Assembly (NCBI GenBank): GCA_943704525.1
Contig: CALSCQ010000718.1
Location: 1-37,469 of the forward strand
Length of the DNA: 37,469 nt
Reading direction: 5' to 3'
Source of the DNA: Pigoraptor vietnamica
Lineage: Eukaryota; Opisthokonta; Filasterea
The notes beneath the pieces are model-generated. The model worked only from the letters and a program-made list of their open reading frames with translations. It made no database searches and was not told the DNA's origin. The position numbers and the translations under genes are program-made. Position 1 is the stretch's first letter. Every line of letters starts with the position of its first letter. Shown here piece by piece: positions 29,301 through 37,469 of this stretch.

Positions 29301-32300
29301 CCTCGTACTCGCGACGCATGCGCTCCTGCTCCTTCACGAGGGCCTCCTGGAACTCGCGCGTCTCTTGGATGCGCGCGCCGCCCGTCAGCAGCTTGTTCTC
29401 GAGGGCCTTGATGCGGCCCTCCAGCCGGCTCTTCTCGTCAAGCATGTCCACGAGCACCCGAGAGCTCTGCTGGAGCTCAGAGACAATCGCGTTCTGCGGG
29501 GAATTAGCGCAAGCACTTAAGCGGTGTCGGATCGCACGGGTAGGGAAGCACACGGGACGAGGACCTTACGACCCAAGCGAGCCACGTCAAGATGAACGAC
29601 AGACCGTAAGGGTGCATGAGGGGTTCAAGTGAAAAAAGCGCCCACACACCTTTTCCTGCTGGACCTGCTCCCACTGCTGCGCAACCTTCTCCTTCTCCTC
29701 CTGCTCACGTGACATCTCTTGCTTGAGGGACGCGAGCTCCATGCGAAGGCGGTCGAGTTCAGTGACATACGCCGAAAGCATCGCCTGTGGTGTCGAACAG
29801 CGAGGCGGATTAAGGGAAGCTGTGACACAACGAACGAAAACTCATTCGGTTTGTCGTCAGCCAACGCCAAGGGCGTCGGGTCACCCTGAAAGGGACATGA
29901 ATTACGACAGAGGCAAAACTGCGCACCTCCTGCCTGTGGTCCTTGTTGACGACGGCGTAGTTCTTGACGCTCTTCGCGCGGTACGCAAACTTGAGCGAGT
30001 TGAGCGACTCTGCAAAGCACGGCGACATGGGTGTCACTGTGGTGATGAGCGTCGTCTTGCAGTTCCCGCCGAGGCTGTCTTGCAGTATGCGCGTCAGCTT
30101 CGAGTCTCTGCGGGCGAAGTTGGGGGCGTCCGTTAGTGTCGCTGTCCGTACACACAGCAGGGATGCAACAGCGAAAGTGACGCGCGCAGCGAAGGGTGAG
30201 GACGGCAGGCGCGTGTATGCGGCAGTTGGATTCGCAGAGTGACATTGAGAGTGGATTGCCACTGAGTGTGAGTGTAGCAAGACGAGCAGTCAAAGCGGCG
30301 CAACGCACCGGTACGGCGTGTGGTGTTCTCCGCTCGCTGTGAGCGCGAGGATAACCTTGCCAAATGCCGTCAGCGAGAGATTAATCTTCTTGCACTCCTC
30401 AAGCCGCGTCATGCCGTTGTCGAGGTCGGGCAGCTGCGCGCGAGCAAATGCGGCGGTCAGCGCGGGTTCGAATCCCATGAAACACAAGCAAGAAAAGTGG
30501 GGGGAAAAGGGTTGTGTGCGCAGTCGCTTGCAATGGAGCACAAGCTCACCCTCTCCGAACCCGCGAGATCGACCAAGTTGAGCTTGCCGACGATGACGCA
30601 CTTGCCCTCTGCACGTGCCATTGCGTGCGTTGGCCTCAGCCGTGTTGCAAGACGGGCACAGAGCAAACACACCAAAGAGGGGCTGGTAACAAACAAACAA
30701 AACCGCATCAACAGACATGGCCACGAGTCGCACCTTCGCCCTCCGCGGCCTCACCGACCGACCGCTCGAGCACAATGGTGAACACGGCGTGGCTGCGGCT
30801 GCTCTCCGCGTTCGCCTTGGTGCACCCTGCAGTCGACGACAGACCCCTCAGAGCAGAGCACATACCAGCTCATTCACGCCAAGCGCAGTGAGCACACACA
30901 CAACGAGACGCCGCTGGGAGTGAGACGGGAAACGCACCTGTAGCGCGCACGGCGCTTCCCCGGCGCATGAGGTCGTGGATGTCATCGGGATTCCTCACAA
31001 TGTGCTCTGAAAGCCCCTCGACGTAAACGCCGCGCTTTGCGTCCTCGCGCACGCGGAGATTCTCGCCCGTGGGCACGAGGAGATCGTACACGCGCTCGTT
31101 GTACACCTCGAGGAAGGATATCCGCACGAGAAACTTGCTCGCCGTGTTCGAGTTTTCAATGTCTGCAAGTGGCAAAGGGGCGCGCAAACAGCGACAAAAC
31201 AGGTCAGCCGCGGCTTGGTGCGACCTCACGAGACGAACAATGGACGCCTTTGGCAAGTTTTGGCAACGCACAGCTGAAAATGGCTTCGCTGGCGCGCGGG
31301 ATGACGCCGCGTTCCTCGTCGTATCGCCCCTCCATGGTGTACGTCTTGCCGGTGCCCGTCTGTCCGTACGCAATCACGCTGCCGTTGTAGCCCTGTGTGT
31401 GTGAGGACGGTGTTAGGCGAGCCCCTCGCTCACACATAGCACGCACACTACGCCATTTTGTCAAGCACCACGCCACATGACAGTATGCGACATAACACCG
31501 GGGCAAGACAGACACACACCTCGAGCACAGAGTCGACGACGGGCTGTTGAGGAGAGTAGTGAAAGGATTAGGGCCGCGTTAGCCTGACGTGTTTCGTGGA
31601 GACCTAACTGCGCGTAACACGCAACGCAACGCACCTTGATGGCCGTGTCGTACAGCTCGGACTGCGTCGTGGGCTTGTCATACACGTAATCGAATTTGAA
31701 CGCGTGCACCGTCTGCGAGAGGGACAGCGACGGCTCAGGGGACGTTGCGTCGACGGCAAACACGTCCCAATACCAACAAACATTGTGCCATCCACTCATT
31801 GCACGTTGCACCCCCCACACACACGCAGGTCCGCACGCACACACACATTCTCCATCAGACACCGTCGACAACTTTCAGCATCAATTTTCAACACAACGAC
31901 CCTCCCCATCCACGCACCACTTCGGTGGGTACGCTTGCGGGCTTCGCGGTGGGATCAATGACCTCCGTGATGCGCACGACGCGGCTGTTCTCCACCTGCA
32001 CGCACTCCTCCGCATCCACTGCGGACGCGCAAAAGACAAGTGTCGCCCGAAATTACTCGCGCGTACACCCAAGACAAGCAAAGGGCAGTCTAACGCGAGA
32101 ATTCATCTGTCACAAATGCGCACTGGGACAATGCCCTTCGTGAACTCCACCATGTCCCTTACTCCCACCTTCGAGCTCGTGCTGAACGGGCGGTCGCAAG
32201 CGCACGACGACCTTGAAGTACTTTCCCTTGGCCGTGCGCGAGTGCGAGCGGTGCTGTGACCCATTCATCGACCGATACTGCGTGCGCTTCAGCGTGCTAA

Positions 32301-32508
32301 AGTCCGGCATCGCCGGTTGCGGCAGGCGAAAGGTTGGATGCCTCCCGCCCGCCCCCGCGCCGCCCTGCGCCCCATTCGCGTGGCCGTTCTGCGCCGCAGG
32401 GAGCGTGCGTCGGGGCGCCTGCGTTTCGCGACGCAGGCCCGTCCCACCGTGCGAGGCGGCGAGAGCGTCCCCCATTGTTGCGTCGTCCTCAGAGTCCATC
32501 GCCACCAT
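26347..32508 (-). CDS. Kinesin motor fused to coiled coil, DEP domain, poly-Gln and ankyrin repeats; 13 exons
   Basis: Microtubule motor. Exons (minus): 32508-32169, 32018-31918, 31712-31635, 31543-31520, 31392-31272, 31162-30938, 30826-30734, 30608-30550, 30433-30309, 30107-29927, 29784-29650, 29493-28594 and 28422-26347. Every joint keeps phase; about 1485 aa. The motor (about 95-445) has VVVRLRPP, P-loop GQTGTGKT (191-198), switch I NAESSRSH (302-309) and switch II DLAGSE (341-346). A coiled coil follows (450-600), then a DEP domain (about 712-790; [20 protein letters not shown]), a Gln run (about 854-876), about nine ankyrin repeats (about 916-1215; e.g. [22 protein letters not shown]) and a Gly/Pro/Phe-rich tail. 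The N-terminal motor suggests plus-end transport; the DEP and ankyrin parts suggest membrane or cargo binding. Exon 4 is a 24-nt micro-exon. Head-to-head with MCM10. Confidence 0.92.
28180..28248 (-). repeat. CAG/CAA repeat encoding the poly-Gln run of the kinesin
   Basis: Mixed CTG/TTG triplets on the plus strand, read as CAG/CAA on the coding strand, give about 20 Gln broken by Thr and Ala. The YYGGT peptide occurs on both sides of the run (STYYGGT twice). Confidence 0.9.
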
Positions 32509-33221
32509 TATGACGCGCCCATTCGCTTCGCGTGTCGGCAGGCGTCGGCCGCCCGGTACTCCCACGAGCGACCGACAGGAACGTCACCGGATTTTCGAAA
32601 AAAAGATGCAACGGTCAGCTCGGACTATTTCGCGATGCCAGTCCTCCGAACGGTACTAATGGAGTCTCTCGAGTCTCGGAGCAACGACTGCAAGCACAAG
32701 CATGCAGCGCGTTGACGAAGGGCAGTAGATGGAGACGCAAAGCACTGCGAGAGATGAGAGACCCTCCGTGAGAGCGACGGCATCGCCGCTATCGGCGGCT
32801 CAAGGTCCAAATAACGAGTGCGGACTCACCCGGGCGCGGCACATTAGAGAACATTTCGATTTATGAATTAGTTTGTCGCAATTTCAGTCTAATACGATCG
32901 AGTGATGGGGTCAGCGCATTGTTCCAAAGAGGGGAAATCGGTGGAAGACTACCATGGAAACAGGCCCTTCAATAGCCATATATGTCTTTTAGTATTCATA
33001 TAATCCTCATATATATATAATATTCCTGAATAACCCTTGTATAGATAATATTAGCGTCCAAATTCCCGATATGGCTTGATACTTCGGCACGTGACACATT
33101 TCCCGCCACTCCCACAAAAGCGCGCCGGCCACTCAAATTCAAACAACTTGAGACAACATTGAAGCAGTTTTGCAAGGAGCTTTTCCTTCCTTCATTCGCC
33201 GAGAGCTGTGTCGTTCTCCCC
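32509..33221. promoter_or_regulatory. Divergent promoter region of kinesin and MCM10, with E2F-like site
   Basis: The 713 bp between two divergent ATGs. The half near MCM10 is AT-rich (TATATATATAATATT around 33010-33050). TTTCCCGCC at 33099-33107, 115 bp upstream of the MCM10 ATG, matches the E2F consensus TTTSSCGC; GCACGTGAC lies just before it (33088-33094). The motifs are visible; control by E2F/DP is inferred from how replication genes are regulated in other eukaryotes. No other gene is seen here. Confidence 0.5.
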
Positions 33222-35226
33222 ATGCAAGCTGTTGGCCGCGCGGCTGCCGTCGGCGGCCTGGTGGGGGCGCGCGACGATGCGGCCGACAGCAGCGAACGCG
33301 AATCGCGCGACGCCGGGGGCGCCGATTACAAAGAACAGTTCTCTGGTTTTCGCGTGAAAAACCGCGTCGTGTCTGCGGCAACGATGCGCGAGCGCATGGA
33401 AGGGCGCACGATGATTTCTCTCAAGCGCATCGCGGAGAAGTTTTCCTCCGGTGCATCGGCACTCGATGGCGACTGGGTCACTGTGGGCATACTAACGGAG
33501 AAGAGCGACGCGCGCGTCGGCAAGGACGGTCGAAAGTACGGCGTGTGGAAGCTCGGCGACCTCGGCAAGACGTCCGTGACGCTCCTTCTCTTCGGTGATG
33601 CGCAGGACGCACACTGGAAGGAGTCTCTCGGCGCCGTCGTCGCCATCCTCAACCCGAGCGTGCGCCCGCCGCGCGAGGGAACCGCGAGGCCCGAGGAGAT
33701 TGCGCTGTCGATCGACCAGCCGGGGAAGATCATGCGCATTGGCGAGTCTGTGGACCTCGGGCGGTGCAAGGGCACGCGAAGGGATGGCACAAAGTGCTCG
33801 ATGATCGTGAATCTCCAGCACGGCGACTACTGCGAGTACCACGTGTCCGCCGCGTACAAGCAGACTCGCAGCCGCCGCATGGAGTTCAACGTCGGCTACG
33901 GCGCACCGGAGCGCGACACGGGCGGCAAAGCGCAGAAGAAGACGCAAAGGCACACGCAGGGCGTCTACATGGTGGACGGGCAAGCTGTCGCTGGGCTGGC
34001 GACAGCAGATCCCACCGCCGCACCCGCGCCTGCCAAGCTGACGTCCACGGGCACACCCGGCGCGCTCGAGGCAGGCTCTGCCGCGTACGAACGCGCGCTG
34101 AAGAGCGGGTCGAGCGGTGCGCGCAACTTTCTCCGCGCCAGCGCCGGCGACGACGCCAGTGCCGCGCGTGCAGTGGAGAGGCGCGCGACGCCCGTGTTGC
34201 CGGCACACATGGCCAAGGCGCTTGGGTACGATCCCGCCGTGGGACGCGTGGGGTCCAAGTCGACGTCAGACCCCGTCGCACTGCTCAAAGGCGCACGGCA
34301 AGACGACGCGAAGAAGTCTGAGGACGACGCGCGAAGGCCGTCGGTGGGCGCGGAGTTCGCGAGGGAAGAGAGGGCGCTGAGAGAGAAGAACACGGTCGAC
34401 GGACGAAAGGAGCCCTCGCAGTTGCGCGCGGAGGAGCGTCCCATCTCCAAGACAGGCGGACATTCCGCGCGCATTGCGACCGAGCCAGCGCCCAAGAAGG
34501 TGTCTGATGCGGAGGGAAGGCGGACGCACGGGCCAAGCGATCGCGTGGCGACGGAGGTCAAGGCGCGTGAACGCAGTGTGCTCGAGGGTTCGGAGGGCGA
34601 ACGCAATAGGGACGAGACGCGACCCGTAACACGGGCGCCTGCGAAGCTGGAGGTCACCGACACGCGCTCCTTTCTCCAGACGATGAAAAGTGGAGGTGCG
34701 CCGGAGATCGTGGCCAGTCCCGCCCCTCCCGCGCCAAGACCAACGGCGGCGAAGGGGGTGTTCATCCACCCTCCAAAGCCATTCGTCGACGTGGTCTCTG
34801 CGTCGCAAGTGGGCTCGCAAGTGGGCTCGCTAGTGGGCTCGCAAGTGGGCTCGCAAGTGGGCTCGCAGGTGGCCGCCGTCGCGAATCCGTACAAGCCGGT
34901 GCTAGGCAGGGGACTGGACCCTGGCATGGAGGTCGATCTCACCGAACTGCGCGAGACGAAGAAGAGGGGACGCGCGGAGGAGCTCGTGCAGTCCATTGGC
35001 GGCATTCCCCGCGCCGATCCCAACAAGCCCTGGCAAATGCCCGTCGTCGTCGCAAAGCAATCGCCCGCAGAGGTCGCGAGGGCGAAGGAGGAGGATGAGG
35101 CGATGATTGCGGCTGCGCGCCCTGTTGTCCAGAAGCCTGCAGACCGCTCGCGCGCAAAGCCGAAGAGGCGCCGGGAGGACGACTTGGGTGCGTTTGTGTG
35201 TGTGTGCGTGTGTGTGTGTGTATTTG

Positions 35227-35297
<71 letters not shown>

Positions 35298-36407
35298 ACA
35301 CATGACTTCGCGCGCGGCATGCGTGCTTTCTTCTGCCTTCCGCTCAGCTGTCCCGCTCTTCATTGCAGGCCTTTACTCGCACACGCACTACGAAGCGCAA
35401 CGCGACGCCGACATATCGAACATCCTTGGCACCGCCAAACGGCGACGGCTGGGAGGAGCGGCCTTCGGCTCGATGAAAATGTCCGAAGCCGCACTCAACG
35501 CGCTCTTGGACGCAAAGTCAGCCCACGCGGACATTATCGAAGACGTGGGTGGCTGCGCGCCGGCGTGGGATGCATTCGCTCTGATGGCGATTGTGTGTGC
35601 TAGTTTGTTTGCGAAATTGCATGATGTTGAGAAAGTGCGCTTCACCTCGCAGGAGAAGCGTGCCGAGCGCGAAAAGATGCTCGACGAGCTCGAGCGGCAA
35701 GAGAAAATGGCCCTCAAAATGGAGTCGACGCGCGAGCTCGAAGTCAGCGCCGTTCGCTGCCTCACGGTACGTCTTCGAGCCATTCAACCACTACCGCACC
35801 ACACACGCTCACATTGGCACAGCACGACACCCCTTGCATGTCGACGCCTCGTTTGTCGTTCCCACTCTCGACATCCCTTGCCGTCCGACGGCAGCCGTGT
35901 TCATCGCCTCACTCTTTGCTGTGCAGTGCAACTACACGGCAGAGTCGCTTGCGTCCGGGTGCCACTCGAACAACCACCAGAAACAGCGCTTCAAGGCCAT
36001 CAAGCGGTTCTTCCGCTGCGTCAGCTGCAAAAAGCCACGCACGACGCTCAACGAGATACTCCCGCGCGAACCGTGCCAGTGGGTGCTCGTTGACAGTGTA
36101 CATTCGCACGCACAAAGATGCACATACACCAACGTACACACACCACACACAGGCACACACACGCTACTCACGCCACGCGACCAATCGCTGACTGGCCCAA
36201 CACGTTTCGCTCTGCAGTGACTGCCGGTGCCCGGAGTTTGAGCGGACATCGATGCTTCAGGTGCGTGTTGCACGCCAGCCAATTCCCACTTCCGCGTCGC
36301 GTCCACTCATGCATTCCTTCCACGCGCAGGAGCGGCCCCAGCGAGTGGCCGACCACGAGAAGTTTGTCCTCACAACAGAAGACGACCCCCACTTTCTGCG
36401 CCGGTGA
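33222..36407 (+). CDS. MCM10: MCM10, DNA replication initiation factor, six exons
   Basis: Binds DNA, MCM2-7/CDC45 and polymerase alpha during origin activation. Exons: 33222-35187, 35369-35544, 35653-35766, 35927-36078, 36218-36260 and 36330-36407; all in phase, 842 aa (human 875). Residues about 60-180 are the OB-fold (MISLKRIAEKF, DGDWVTVGIL, YGVWKLGDL). The family CCCH zinc finger follows at C182, C192, C204 and H207 (GRCKGTRRDGTKCS; GDYCEYH). A long, charged, low-complexity middle includes a (SQVG)n run. The C-terminal exons restore a second Cys/His cluster (FFRCVSCKKP, PCHDCRCPEFE) like the zinc ribbon of metazoan MCM10. Intron 1 is a GT microsatellite starting right at the donor. The start is the first in-frame ATG; a later Met exists near residue 55. 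Confidence 0.93.
34801..34872 (+). repeat. 12-bp in-frame tandem repeat in MCM10
   Basis: Five to six copies of CAAGTGGGCTCG encode (SQVG)n, one with Leu for Gln. It lies in the unstructured middle of the protein and was probably produced by slippage. Confidence 0.9.
35195..35296. repeat. GT microsatellite in MCM10 intron 1
   Basis: About 100 bp of (GT)n with few interruptions begins within ten bases of the GTGCGT donor at 35188. Confidence 0.96.
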
Positions 36408-36621
36408 AGCAGAGGCGGAATGGGCTGGACCCATGCCACGAACGCTAATAACAGAGACAGGCCGCAGAGGCATAATTACATCCCTTTACCCGCCGTCACA
36501 TGCCCGCAGCAAGACACCAGAACGCGCGCACACGCCTCACGGCTAGACAACGCAACACAGCGGCATCGCGGGATGCACAAATGGCAGCAGACAATTTTTC
36601 TTTCTCGAGGGCCGCTTTCGC

Positions 36622-37308
36622 TTAGATGCGTGTCTCGTACGTGCCCGCCTTCGTAACGTAGCGCACCCAGCGCACCGCCTCGTAGTTGAGCTTGGGCTCA
36701 AAGACCTTGAGGAAGCGCACGTGCATGCCAGACGCTGTGTACATCGGCACCTGTGCGTTCAGAGCATATGCAAACATTAGCAAGGCCCAGCTGAGAATAG
36801 ACAGGTGAATCGCAAGGGGACACGTTTTGAAGGTATAGTGGCGAGATAGGAGCACGGGCAGACAAGAGGGGGTAACGCGCACCTGGAAGTCCATCGAGAT
36901 GGGCGGGCGCGACCACTGCTTCTTCTCCGTTGTCGAAATGAGCTCAATCTCCGCGCTCAGCTGCGCCTCCTGCTGGCCCATAAGGCGCTTGATCCTGCAG
37001 ACGATATGGCACGCACACGGCGCTTCAGCCTTCATGCACACCAGAGACAGACACGCAACACACACATCGACGCTCACGCAATACGCACACGTACAACACC
37101 CAGGGATCGACAAAACAAAACACACGCGCAAACGGCGGTTGTCGCCACCCGACACGCACCTCCAGACGATGGCGTTGTCCGTGGCCTTGAACTTGGCACG
37201 GCCCGTGATGGTGGTCACGTGCACCTCGGCGGTGGCCGGGGGCGTGGGGATGCGCAGCTCGACGTTCGTCGCAAACAGCTTCGCCTTGAACTGCGACTTG
37301 ACGACAAC
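36622..37308 (-). CDS. AP2M1: AP-2 complex mu subunit, C-terminal three exons (partial)
   Basis: Medium chain of the clathrin adaptor AP-2, which binds YxxPhi cargo signals at the plasma membrane. Three exons are visible: 37308-37160 (VVVKSQFKAKLFATNVELRI), 36994-36883 (IKRLMGQQEAQLSAEIEL) and 36750-36622 (VPMYTASGMHVRFLKVFEP to YVTKAGTYETRI and stop). Joints keep phase and match the mu-homology domain in order. KVFEPKLNY and the ETR-type end fit AP-2 rather than AP-1. The upstream exons are outside the window; 37309-37469 looks like intron ending in a GT/CA repeat. It is convergent with MCM10, with stops 215 bp apart. Confidence 0.93.
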   Translation of the reverse strand, partial: VVVKSQFKAKLFATNVELRIPTPPATAEVHVTTITGRAKFKATDNAIVWRCVSGGDNRRLRVCFVLSIPGCCTCAYCVSVDVCVACLSLVCMKAEAPCACHIVCRIKRLMGQQEAQLSAEIELISTTEKKQWSRPPISMDFQVRVTPSCLPVLLSRHYTFKTCPLAIHLSILSWALLMFAYALNAQVPMYTASGMHVRFLKVFEPKLNYEAVRWVRYVTKAGTYETRI

Positions 37309-37410
37309 CTGGAGCGCCACGGCGTATAATCAGCCGCAGGCCATGATGTCCAGACACGTCTCCAGTACCGAAAACGTCCCCCACAGCGACGCCACATAGC
37401 CATTGCGAAA

Positions 37411-37469
<59 letters not shown>
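37411..37469. repeat. GT microsatellite at the right window edge
   Basis: (GT)n runs to the last base, probably inside an AP-2 mu intron. The true length is unknown. Confidence 0.95.

Noticed and set aside
33965-35320. 451-codon open frame on the minus strand
   Set aside because: It is antisense to MCM10 exon 1 and begins in the GT repeat; Ser/Thr-rich shadow.

Overview
The window is nuclear DNA of a GC-rich, intron-rich unicellular eukaryote. It has spliceosomal introns (mostly 50-300 bp, GT...AG), eukaryote-only genes (AP-2 mu, MCM10, kinesin, sphingosine-1-phosphate lyase, F-box proteins), a eukaryotic tRNA-Val with a pol III T-run, and many GT/CA microsatellites. I cannot name the species. 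A heterotrophic protist (apusomonad, amoebozoan, choanoflagellate or similar) would fit the gene set.

Layout: 1-420 holds the last exon of a gene whose tail ends in a possible prenylation box. 792-3913 (-) is a six-exon tRNA(Ile)-lysidine synthetase (TilS/MesJ) homologue. 4172-5985 (+) is an F-box gene whose 3' exons are uncertain. 6333-7529 (-) is an intronless F-box/LRR gene. 7868-11214 (+) is an 11-exon sphingosine-1-phosphate lyase. 11779-15249 (-) is a large F-box/LRR/armadillo-like gene. 15544-17411 (+) is a broken ankyrin-type gene. 17465-18314 is a minisatellite with higher-order structure.

From about 18.4 to 24.0 kb the character changes. Genes are sparse and intronless, and part of the region is AT-rich. 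It holds an ORF with a zinc-finger-like cluster and a chymotrypsin-fold protease signature whose nucleophile is Cys (18855-20141, -), a TTAA-flanked MITE-like inverted repeat (20852-21118), a long CA microsatellite, a 206-aa orphan ORF (21327-21947) and a decayed piece of the F-box/LRR/armadillo family (23560-24000).

After tRNA-Val(AAC) at 24081-24153 the window is gene-dense again: an intronless coiled-coil protein with FSFG-type repeats (24246-26039, +); a 13-exon, about 1485-aa kinesin that also carries a DEP domain, poly-Gln and ankyrin repeats (26347-32508, -); divergently from it MCM10 (33222-36407, +) with an E2F-like site upstream; and the C-terminal exons of AP-2 mu (36622-37308, -), cut by the window edge.

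The exon models for TilS, sphingosine-1-phosphate lyase, the kinesin, MCM10 and AP-2 mu were built by hand. All joints keep reading phase and restore family motifs across the introns. Functionally the window mixes housekeeping genes (tRNA modification, sphingolipid breakdown, replication, endocytosis, transport) with a local expansion of F-box proteins. The least explained parts are the kinesin-DEP-ankyrin fusion, the Cys-nucleophile protease ORF and the FSFG-repeat protein.
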